Origin: Planctomycetes bacterium UBA2386
GTDB taxonomy: Bacteria > Planctomycetota > UBA1135 > UBA2386
Reading direction: 5' to 3'
DNA: 13,303 nucleotides
Assembly (NCBI GenBank): GCA_002343845.1
Contig: DDSQ01000112.1
Span: 1 to 13,303 of the forward strand
Shown here: in pieces, positions 6,346-12,785 of the stretch
Layout of the letters: every line of letters starts with the position of its first letter
How positions within the stretch are numbered: the first letter of the stretch is position 1
Position numbers and translations under genes: made by a program
The notes under the pieces: generated by a model
Seen by the model: only the letters and a program-made list of their open reading frames with translations
Database searches by the model: none
What the model was told of the DNA's origin: nothing

Positions 6346-7965
6346 ATGCGCCGCTTCGCCCTCGCCGCGTTCGTGCTCGCCGCCCAGGCCCTGGTGGCCC
6401 AGTCCCCCGAGAAGCGCCTCGTCGGCTACTACACGTCGTGGTCGATCTACGGACGGAACTACCTCGCGAACCAGATCCCGGTCGACAAGGTCACGCACCT
6501 CAACTACGCGTTCGCGAACGTGCAGAACGGGCAGATCGTGCTCGGCGACCACTACGCCGACGTCGACCGCTTCTATCCCGGCGACTGTTGGAACCCCGGC
6601 TGCAAGCGCGGCAACTTCCATCAGCTCGAGATCCACAAACAGAACCACCCGCACCTGCGCACCCTGATCTCGGTCGGCGGCTGGACCTGGTCGAGCGGCT
6701 TCAGCGACGCGGTGCTGACGCCGCAAGCGCGGCAGACGTTCGCGGCATCGATCGTGACGTTCGTCGACCAGTGGGGCTTCGACGGCGCCGACATCGACTG
6801 GGAGTACCCCGTGAGCGGCGGCCTCGCGACGAACGTCACGCGCCCGCAGGACAAACAGAACTACACGCTGTTCCTGCAGGAGCTGCGGCAGCAGTTCACC
6901 GCGCGCAGCGTGATCACCGGCAAGCAGTACCTGCTGACGATCGCTGCGCCCGCGAACCCGGCGATCATCGCCAACATCGAGCCCGCGGCGATCGCCGCCG
7001 TCGTCGACTGGATGAACCTGATGACCTACGACTTCCACGGGCCGTGGGGCGATCCGGTCACCGGCATGAACGCGCCGATGTTCGGCGATCCGGCGGATCC
7101 GACGCCCGAGCCGGCGCGGTCCCAGTTCAACACGACGACGGCCGTCGCCAACTACCTGGCGCTCGGCGTGCCGCGCGACAAGCTGCACATCGGCGTGCCG
7201 TTCTACGGTCGAGGCTTTGGCGGCGTGACGCCGGGCGCGACGTCCGGTCTCTACCGCTCCTACACCGGGCCGTCGTCGCCGGGCACTTGGGAAGCCGGCG
7301 TCTACGACTGGACCCACCTGCGGAACTCGTTCGTGAACCTGAACGGCTACACCGCGCACTGGATGGACCGGCAGCGCGTGCCGTGGCTCTACAGCCAGGC
7401 GAGCAGCACGTTCATCAGCTACGACGATCCGCGTTCGGTCAGCGAGAAGGCGTGGTACGTGCAGGCCGCCGATCTCGGCGGCGCGATGTTCTGGGAGTTC
7501 TCGTGCGATCGGCAGAACGACCTGCTGGGCCCGCTCGACGCGTGGTTGCGTCGCCGCCCCGCGCTGCGGGCGCCGGTGCGCGAACTGTCGGTCACGCAAC
7601 CCACCGCACTCACCCTGCAGTTCGCCGGAGGCGCTGCGCGCGCCGGACGACCCTACGTGCTCTTCGGCTCGCTCGCCGATGCGTGGCCCGGCGTGACGAT
7701 CACCGCCGGCAGCCCGGTGCTGCCGCTCAATCCCGACGGCCTGGTCGAGTTCTTCCTGACCGCGCCAGCCCCGGTGCTGCAGCAGACGATCGGCGTGCTC
7801 GACGGCAGCGGCGCCGCGAACGCGGTCCTCGACGTGTCGACGCTCGCACCGTTGCCGCCGGTGCTGCTCGGCATGCGCCTCACCCTGGCGGCGTGGGTCT
7901 TCGCGGGGCCCAGCGGCATCGCCGGCGAGCCGACCAACGTCGTCCAGGTGCCGTTCGTGCCGTAG
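6346..7965 (+). CDS. Secreted glycoside hydrolase family 18 chitinase with a C-terminal accessory module
   Basis: This encodes 539 aa. The signal peptide (about 1-19, ending ALVAQ-S) directs export. Residues about 23-400 are a GH18 barrel. It starts with KRLVGYYTSWSIYGRNY and has the SVGG motif (109-112). The catalytic FDGADIDWE motif has Asp146, Asp149, Asp151 and the proton donor Glu153. LMTYDFHG follows with Met226, Tyr228 and Asp229, and the last barrel strand is GAMFWEFSCD with Trp383. All hallmark residues are present, so endo-type hydrolysis of chitin or related beta-1,4-GlcNAc polymers is expected. Residues about 410-539 form a separate beta-rich domain (RPYVLFGS through EPTNVVQVPF) like C-terminal modules on other secreted proteins of this lineage. 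No standard chitin-binding domain is recognised. The ATG at 6346 is preferred over upstream in-frame codons because the signal peptide starts there and TAGATT precedes it by 8 nt. Confidence 0.93.
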   Translation: MRRFALAAFVLAAQALVAQSPEKRLVGYYTSWSIYGRNYLANQIPVDKVTHLNYAFANVQNGQIVLGDHYADVDRFYPGDCWNPGCKRGNFHQLEIHKQNHPHLRTLISVGGWTWSSGFSDAVLTPQARQTFAASIVTFVDQWGFDGADIDWEYPVSGGLATNVTRPQDKQNYTLFLQELRQQFTARSVITGKQYLLTIAAPANPAIIANIEPAAIAAVVDWMNLMTYDFHGPWGDPVTGMNAPMFGDPADPTPEPARSQFNTTTAVANYLALGVPRDKLHIGVPFYGRGFGGVTPGATSGLYRSYTGPSSPGTWEAGVYDWTHLRNSFVNLNGYTAHWMDRQRVPWLYSQASSTFISYDDPRSVSEKAWYVQAADLGGAMFWEFSCDRQNDLLGPLDAWLRRRPALRAPVRELSVTQPTALTLQFAGGAARAGRPYVLFGSLADAWPGVTITAGSPVLPLNPDGLVEFFLTAPAPVLQQTIGVLDGSGAANAVLDVSTLAPLPPVLLGMRLTLAAWVFAGPSGIAGEPTNVVQVPFVP

Positions 7966-7984
7966 CCAGCGCTGCGTTCCCCGC

Positions 7985-7990
7985 TATGGT
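7985..7990 (+). promoter_or_regulatory. Candidate -10 element (TATGGT) of the SDR gene
   Basis: TATGGT fits TANNNT and ends 9 nt before the GTG at 8000. The chitinase stop is only 34 nt upstream of that GTG, so the gene may have its own leaderless promoter as well as readthrough from the chitinase. No Shine-Dalgarno sequence is present. Confidence 0.4.
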
Positions 7991-7999
7991 CCGCGCGCC

Positions 8000-9538
8000 G
8001 TGACCGCCGACCTTCCGCCTCCTGACGCCTCGAGCCGCGCCCGGCAGGCGCTGGCCTTCCTCGAGGACGTGCTCGCCGACCGCGGCCTGCTGGCGCCGCT
8101 CGACGAAGCGCTGCGCCGCCGTCTGCTCGAAGTCGCCGGCCGCGTCGCGCGCCCCGACCCCTGGCAGAAGCGCGAGTTCGTGCGCGAGGCCGCGCGCCAG
8201 CGCAAGGCGCACAAGCGCGCCGAAGACGAACGCAAGCTCGCCTCCACCGGCATCCGCAAGCTGCGCCGCGAGATCGCGTTCGTCACGCCGCCGCCGCTGC
8301 CAGCGCCGCTCGCGCCCGGCGACGACATCGACGCGGCCCTCGCGCCGGCCGCCGTGCGCGACGAACGCACCTGCTACGTCTGCAAGGCGACGTTCACCGA
8401 GCTGCACCACTTCTACGACTCGATGTGCACGCGCTGCGGCGACTTCAACTTCGGCAAGCGGCAGCAGACCGCGGACCTGCGCGGCCGCGTCGCCGTGGTG
8501 ACCGGCGCGCGCGTGAAGATCGGCTACCAGACGTGCATCCTGCTGCTGCGGGCCGGCTGCCGCGTCATCGCGACGACGCGCTTTCCGCACGACGCCGCGC
8601 AGCGCTACGCGCGCGAGCCCGACTTCGGAGCGTGGGGCGACCGCCTGCAGGTGCACGGCCTCGATCTGCGGCACACGCCGAGCGTCGAGGCCTTCTGCCG
8701 TCATCTCAACGGATCGCTCGACCGCCTGGACTTCCTGATCAGCAACGCCTGCCAGACGGTGCGCCGCCCGATCGGCTTCTACACCCACCTGATGGACGGC
8801 GAACGGCAGCCGATGTCGGCGCTGCCGCCGGCGGTGCAGAGCCTGCTGGGCTCGCACGAACGCCTGCGCCTGCACGCGCCGGCGGCCGGCGACGCGAGCG
8901 GCCCGTTCCCAGCGACGCTGGCGACGTTGCGCGCCCACGACGCCGCCGAGCTGTCGCAGCACGCCCTGCTGCCCGAGGACCACGTACGGACCGAGCAGCT
9001 CTTCCCGGCCGGCCAGCTCGACCAGGACCTGCAGCAGGTCGACCGCCGCGACCACAACAGCTGGCGATTGCCCCTCGCCGACGTGCCGACGATCGAACTG
9101 CTCGAGGTGCAGCTCGTGAACGCGGTCGCGCCGTTCGTGCTCACCGCGCGTCTCAAGCCGCTGATGCTGCGCGTGCCGTCGCGCGACAAGCACGTCGTCA
9201 ACGTGTCGGCGATGGAGGGACAGTTCTACCGGTCGTTCAAGACCGACAAGCACCCGCACACCAACATGGCGAAGGCGGCGCTCAACATGCTGACCCGCAC
9301 GTCGGCGAAGGACTACGTGCGCGACGGCATCCACATGAACAGCGTCGACACCGGCTGGGTCACCGACGAGGACCCCGCCCAGATCGCCGTTCGCAAGACC
9401 GCCGAGCACGGCTTCCATCCCCCGCTCGACATCGTCGACGGCGCCGCGCGCATCGTCGATCCGATCTTCAGCGGCTTCAACACGGGCGTGCACGTGTGGG
9501 GCCAGTTCCTGAAGGACTACGCGCCGACGCACTGGTGA
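8000..9538 (+). CDS. Atypical short-chain dehydrogenase/reductase with N-terminal zinc ribbon and Thr in place of the catalytic Tyr
   Basis: This encodes 512 aa, about twice a classical SDR. Residues 1-120 are charged and helical (WQKREFVREAARQRKAHKR). A zinc-ribbon candidate follows, CYVC (125-128) and CTRC (143-146). The Rossmann domain starts at about 162 with AVVTGARVKIG (TGxxxxxG glycine motif, 168-175) and has ISNAC (247-251) at the NNAG position. Residues about 255-362 look like an extra segment of about 100 residues, after which VQLVNAVAPF supplies the usual Asn (374). NVSAMEG gives Ser403. In the active-site helix HTNMAKAALNMLTRT, Lys425 is in place but the residue at the Tyr position is Thr421. 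A spare YRSFK (Tyr410-Lys414) lies only 7 residues after the Ser. NAD(P) binding is likely; the substrate and even catalysis are unknown. The GTG start is inferred from the frame, TATGGT and codon pattern. The gene is cytoplasmic. Confidence 0.8.
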   Translation: MTADLPPPDASSRARQALAFLEDVLADRGLLAPLDEALRRRLLEVAGRVARPDPWQKREFVREAARQRKAHKRAEDERKLASTGIRKLRREIAFVTPPPLPAPLAPGDDIDAALAPAAVRDERTCYVCKATFTELHHFYDSMCTRCGDFNFGKRQQTADLRGRVAVVTGARVKIGYQTCILLLRAGCRVIATTRFPHDAAQRYAREPDFGAWGDRLQVHGLDLRHTPSVEAFCRHLNGSLDRLDFLISNACQTVRRPIGFYTHLMDGERQPMSALPPAVQSLLGSHERLRLHAPAAGDASGPFPATLATLRAHDAAELSQHALLPEDHVRTEQLFPAGQLDQDLQQVDRRDHNSWRLPLADVPTIELLEVQLVNAVAPFVLTARLKPLMLRVPSRDKHVVNVSAMEGQFYRSFKTDKHPHTNMAKAALNMLTRTSAKDYVRDGIHMNSVDTGWVTDEDPAQIAVRKTAEHGFHPPLDIVDGAARIVDPIFSGFNTGVHVWGQFLKDYAPTHW

Positions 9539-9547
9539 CCGCAACGG

Positions 9548-10600
9548 TCAAAGCGCCGCGACCTGCACCTCGGTCGCCTTCAGCGCGATCCAGATCGAGC
9601 GGCCCGCGGCGAGGCCGAGTTCGCGCACGGCGGCGGCCGTGACCTCGGCGACCAGCGGCACCGCACCAGCGAGCCGCACGCGGCGGCCGGTCAGCGCCGG
9701 CTCGATCGCTTCGACGGTCGCCTGCCAGACGTTCCGCGGCGAACCCGCCGGCCGCTCGTGGAACAGCGCGATCGCGCGTGGGTGCACGGTTGCGACCGCC
9801 GGACCTTCGACGGTCGACGCGACGACGAGCCGCCCGCCGTCCTGGGTCGTGAACACGCTGTCGCGCACCTCGCCGCGCAGGAAGTTCAAGCCGACGAGAT
9901 CGGCGACGAACTGCGACCGTGGGCGCACGCCGATCTCGGCGGCGGTGCCGACCTGCACGATCCGGCCGCCTTCGAGCACCGCGATGCGGTCGGCGAGCAC
10001 GAACGCGTCGAGCACGTCGTGCGTGACCAGCAGCCGTGGTCCGGCGAAGCCCGTGAGATGCCGCTGCAGTTCTTGCCGCAGCAACAGCCGCGCCGACGCA
10101 TCGACCGCCGACAACGGCTCGTCGAGCAGCAGCAGCCGGGGCTTGGGCGCGAGCGCACGGGCCAACGCGACGCGCTGCGCTTCGCCACCCGACAACTCCG
10201 ACGGCCGACGGGGGCCGAAGTCCGGCAACCCGACCTGCTGCAGGGCCGCGGCCACGCCGGCGCGCACGGCGGGTGCTGTGGCGCCACGCGCCCGCAGCCC
10301 GTAGGCGACGTTGTCGAAGACACTCGCGTGCGGCAGCAGCAGCGCGTCCTGCGGCAGCCAACCCACGCCGCGTTGCTCGCTAGGCACGAATGTGCCCGCC
10401 TGCGGCTCGTCGAGCACGTCGCCACCGCACGCGAGGCGACCTTCGGCCAGCGGCAGCAGTCCGGCCACGACCCGCAGGCACGTCGACTTGCCAGCACCGT
10501 TCGGACCGACCAACGCGACGGTCTCGCCGTCGGCGACGTCGATGTCGAACCGGCACGCGAGCGATCCACGCTGGGTGCCGCCGTGCAGCGACAGGCTCAT
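9548..10600 (-). CDS. modC: Molybdate ABC transporter ATP-binding protein ModC
   Basis: This encodes 350 aa. The ATPase domain has Walker A GPNGAGKST (32-40), a Q-loop at Gln84, the signature LSGGE (136-140), Walker B LLLLDE (Asp160, Glu161) and the H-loop His194. A C-terminal TOBE-like region (about 285-350, from VWQATVEAI to KATEVQVA) fits the ModC oxyanion-sensing domain, in a protein of usual family length. It energises import of molybdate, possibly also tungstate, through ModB. Its ATG overlaps the modB stop by 4 nt (ATGA, 10597-10600), so translation is coupled. It is the last gene of the operon. Its stop lies only 9 nt from the stop of the SDR gene on the other strand, leaving no room for a terminator between them. 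The assignment rests on the complete motif set, the TOBE domain and the mod gene order. Confidence 0.92.
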   Translation of the reverse strand: MSLSLHGGTQRGSLACRFDIDVADGETVALVGPNGAGKSTCLRVVAGLLPLAEGRLACGGDVLDEPQAGTFVPSEQRGVGWLPQDALLLPHASVFDNVAYGLRARGATAPAVRAGVAAALQQVGLPDFGPRRPSELSGGEAQRVALARALAPKPRLLLLDEPLSAVDASARLLLRQELQRHLTGFAGPRLLVTHDVLDAFVLADRIAVLEGGRIVQVGTAAEIGVRPRSQFVADLVGLNFLRGEVRDSVFTTQDGGRLVVASTVEGPAVATVHPRAIALFHERPAGSPRNVWQATVEAIEPALTGRRVRLAGAVPLVAEVTAAAVRELGLAAGRSIWIALKATEVQVAAL

Positions 10601-11391
10601 CGTGGCACCTGCAGCCCGTGTCGCAGCAAGAACAGCACGGCCACCGACACCATCGCGAGGATCATGCTGAGCACGATCGCGAGGTTCGGGTCGACCTCCA
10701 TGGCGATGCCGCACGCGAGCGGCATCGTGCGCGTCGTGCCGGCCAGGTTGCCGGCGAACACCTGCGTCGCGCAGAACTCGCCGAGCGCCCGCGCCCAGCA
10801 CAACAGCGCCCCGATGCGCAGCGACGGCAGCACCAGCGGCAGCGTCACCGTCACGAAGCGTCGCAGCGGGCCAGCACCAAGCGTGGCGGCGACGTCGAGA
10901 TGGCGGCGATCGAACGAGCGCAGGCCGGCCTCGGCGCTGAGCACGAAGAACGGCATCCCCATGTAGGCGGCGGCCACGACCGTCGCGAGCGTCGTGAACG
11001 GCAACGACACGCCGAAGGTCTGCTCGAGCCAACCGCCGAGCAAGCCGCTGCGCCCGAACGCGAGCAGCAACGCGATGCCGGCGACCACCGGCGGCAACAC
11101 GATCGGCAGCATCACGACGATGCGCACGGCGGTGCGCAGGGCCGAGCGCCCGTTCGCCAGCCAGACGGCGATCGGCAGGCCGAGCACTACGGCGACGACC
11201 AGCGCCGAGACCGAGCTCACGAGCGAGAGCCGCATCGCGTCGTGCACCGCCGACGACGCCAACTGGCTGCCGAGTTCACGCCACGGCGCGCGGGCGACGA
11301 GTCCGGCGAGCGGCAGGCAGAACAAGAGCACGCCCAGCGCGGCGAGCGCGCCGAGCACGAAGCCGCGACGTCGGGAGGGAACGTGGCTCAC
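10597..11391 (-). CDS. modB: Molybdate ABC transporter permease ModB
   Basis: This encodes 264 aa of inner-membrane permease. Hydrophobic segments lie near residues 11-32, 54-78, 88-112, 132-153, 182-212 and 236-256, giving about six spans. The EAA-type loop that docks to the ATPase is DVAATLGAGPLRRF (166-179) with its conserved Gly172, followed by TLPLVLPS. WARALGEF (199-206) also fits ModB/CysT-type permeases. The GTG start overlaps the modA stop by 4 nt (GTGA, 11388-11391) and the end overlaps modC by 4 nt, so expression is tightly coupled within the operon. Its specificity for molybdate is inferred from the neighbours rather than from this protein alone. Confidence 0.9.
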   Translation of the reverse strand: MSHVPSRRRGFVLGALAALGVLLFCLPLAGLVARAPWRELGSQLASSAVHDAMRLSLVSSVSALVVAVVLGLPIAVWLANGRSALRTAVRIVVMLPIVLPPVVAGIALLLAFGRSGLLGGWLEQTFGVSLPFTTLATVVAAAYMGMPFFVLSAEAGLRSFDRRHLDVAATLGAGPLRRFVTVTLPLVLPSLRIGALLCWARALGEFCATQVFAGNLAGTTRTMPLACGIAMEVDPNLAIVLSMILAMVSVAVLFLLRHGLQVPR

Positions 11392-12143
11392 GGTGGTCCG
11401 AAGCCGTGCTCGCGCAGGATCGCCTGGCCGACCGCTCCGCGAACGAACGCGAGGAAGGACGATCCGCCGTCGTGGTTCTCGCCGCTCTTGATCACGGTGA
11501 TCGGGTAGCTGGCAACGACGTCGTGCTCGGCGGGCAGCGCGATGCCGGTGACTCCGGCGAGCCGCGTGTCGGTCGCGTAGACGATGCCCGCGTCGAGTTC
11601 GCCGAGATGCACCTTGGCGACCAGCGCCCTGACGTTCGCTTCGTCGGAGCGGGAGACCACCGTCACGCCGGCTTTCCGCAGGGCATCACGCGCGTACTTC
11701 CCCGCCGGCACCTCGGGACCGCACAACGCCACCTTCAGGTCCGCGCGCGCCAGGTCGGCGAGGCCCTCGACACGCTGCGGGTTGCCGGCCCGAACGACGA
11801 TCGCCAGGCGATTTCCCGCGAACGGCACCGGCACACCGGCGGCAACCCCGGCATCGACGACCCGCTGCATGTTCGTCTCGTCCGCCGACGCGAACACGTC
11901 GCAGGCCGCGCCTTCGCGCAACTGCAGCACCAGTGCTGGCGACCCGGCGAAGTGCAGTTCCACCGTCAGGCCGGGGTGCGCCGCTTCGAAGGCGCGTGCC
12001 ACGGCCTCGAACGGCGCGGCCAGCGACGACGCGGCGAACACACGCACCGCCGCCGGCGCCCCTGCACCCCCCGATGCCGGCTCGCCGCAGGCGGCGACGG
12101 CGAGCCCGACGAGCCCCACCAGCGACGACCAGGGGCACCGCAT
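11388..12143 (-). CDS. modA: Molybdate-binding lipoprotein ModA
   Basis: This encodes 251 aa. The signal peptide ends in a lipobox (AVAAC, Cys19), so this is a membrane-anchored lipoprotein rather than the free periplasmic ModA of E. coli. The oxyanion-binding pattern is recognisable: FAASSLAAPF with Ser39 and Ser40, FAGSPAL with Ser68, EVPAGKYARDAL with Ala147, DEANVRALV with Val171, and DAGIVYATD with Tyr189. These align with the Ser, Ser, Ala, Val and Tyr ligands known for ModA. It captures molybdate (or tungstate) and passes it to ModB. The ATG at 12143 begins 5 nt after the regulator stop. A GTG three codons earlier, overlapping that stop, is an alternative. The open frame extends far upstream to 13271, but that part is antisense to the regulator and meaB and is not coding. 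Confidence 0.92.
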   Translation of the reverse strand: MRCPWSSLVGLVGLAVAACGEPASGGAGAPAAVRVFAASSLAAPFEAVARAFEAAHPGLTVELHFAGSPALVLQLREGAACDVFASADETNMQRVVDAGVAAGVPVPFAGNRLAIVVRAGNPQRVEGLADLARADLKVALCGPEVPAGKYARDALRKAGVTVVSRSDEANVRALVAKVHLGELDAGIVYATDTRLAGVTGIALPAEHDVVASYPITVIKSGENHDGGSSFLAFVRGAVGQAILREHGFGPP

Positions 12144-12148
12144 GACCT

Positions 12149-12577
12149 TCACCGCTCCTGCTCCCCCGCGTCGAGCGCCGCACCGGCCCCGTCCGCCAGT
12201 TCCACCACGACGTTCGTGGCCTTGACCACGGCGTTCGCGGCGACGCCGGGCCGCAGCCGCAGGTGGTCGACCGACTCCCGACTGACGAGCGCGACCATCC
12301 GGAACGGTCCGCAACGCAGCTCGACCTGCGCCATCACTCGATCGCGCACCACGCGCGTGACGATGCCCGACAGATGGTTGCGCGCCGACGACGAGGTCGC
12401 GAACGGCGACTCGGCGTCGGTCGATGCCGCGAGCTTCGCCAGGTGCGCGCCGTCGACGAGGCGCTGGCCGCCGCGGGTGCGCGTCGTCCGCAGCTTGCCG
12501 GTGTCGGCGAGCCGGCGCACGGTGTCGACGCTGACGCCGAGGACGTGGGCCGCCTGGCCCAGCCGGTAGTTGACCAT
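12149..12577 (-). CDS. HTH-TOBE transcriptional regulator, likely molybdate-responsive
   Basis: This encodes 142 aa. Residues 3-50 are an excisionase/MerR-like winged helix-turn-helix (YRLGQAAHVLGVSVDTVRRL, then a wing containing TRTRGGQRLV). After a short linker, residues about 67-128 form one TOBE/Mop domain (SARNHLSGIVTRV, AQVELRCG, RMVALVSRESVDHLRLRPG, AVVKATNVVVE). Mop domains bind molybdate at dimer interfaces, so the protein probably dimerises or oligomerises when molybdate is present and controls the operon it heads. It plays the part of ModE but joins a different DNA-binding fold to a single Mop unit. It is first in the operon, 5 nt ahead of modA. TAGAAA lies 6 nt before the ATG and there is no Shine-Dalgarno sequence. 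Whether it represses or activates cannot be told. Confidence 0.85.
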   Translation of the reverse strand: MVNYRLGQAAHVLGVSVDTVRRLADTGKLRTTRTRGGQRLVDGAHLAKLAASTDAESPFATSSSARNHLSGIVTRVVRDRVMAQVELRCGPFRMVALVSRESVDHLRLRPGVAANAVVKATNVVVELADGAGAALDAGEQER

Positions 12578-12583
12578 GCACGG

Positions 12584-12589
12584 TTTCTA
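12584..12589 (-). promoter_or_regulatory. Candidate -10 element (TAGAAA) of the mod operon
   Basis: On the minus strand TAGAAA ends 6 nt before the ATG of the regulator at 12577. It matches the common TANNNT form except for the last base. The position would give a leaderless operon transcript. No clear -35 element is seen. Confidence 0.35.
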
Positions 12590-12630
12590 GCATGCCGTTC
12601 CTGGCAATTGCAGTCTTCCTCGCGCCATAT

Positions 12631-12706
12631 CCTCCGCCGCGCTCCGGAGGGCCGCGCGGCGGGCCCACGGCACCCGGTGGCGCCGACGGACCCGCGACGG
12701 CGCCAC
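12631..12706. other. Cluster of palindromes between the mod operon and meaB
   Basis: The 208-nt divergent gap contains CCTCCG (12631-12636) pairing with CGGAGG (12645-12650), then the perfect 10-bp palindrome GCCGCGCGGC (12651-12660), then GGGCCC (12661-12666). Further on GTGGCGCC (12677-12684) is repeated inverted as GGCGCCAC (12699-12706). The centres of this last pair are 22 bp apart, about two helical turns, which would suit a dimeric regulator such as the neighbouring HTH-TOBE protein. No similarity to the E. coli ModE operator is apparent. High GC content makes some of these likely by chance. Confidence 0.3.
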
Positions 12707-12772
12707 GATCGGCGGGCTCACCATGGCGCCCATCGGCAACCCGCGGAAGCTGGAACGGCGGCCAGCCGCGCG

Positions 12773-12778
12773 TAGCGT
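12773..12778 (+). promoter_or_regulatory. Candidate -10 element (TAGCGT) of meaB
   Basis: TAGCGT fits TANNNT and ends exactly 7 nt before the GTG at 12786, the spacing expected if the start codon is the first transcribed base. There is no Shine-Dalgarno sequence. CTGGAA at 12750-12755 is a poor -35 candidate at 17-bp spacing. Confidence 0.45.
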
Positions 12779-12785
12779 TCGCGGC

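Noticed and set aside
6331..7599. Long minus-strand open frame opposite the chitinase.
   Set aside because: Low-complexity Arg/Val-rich antisense shadow caused by GC-rich codon use, with no domain. The same applies to the frames at 7880-9544 and 2130-3542.
6075..8003. A 642-codon plus-strand frame overlapping the chitinase.
   Set aside because: It is Arg/Ala/Pro-rich with no recognisable domain, whereas the other frame encodes a complete GH18 enzyme.
7986..8003. Mini-ORF ATG...TGA (MVRAP) whose stop overlaps the SDR start, possibly a leader peptide.
   Set aside because: Its ATG lies inside the TATGGT -10 candidate, so it would not be transcribed from that promoter. Its length is within chance.
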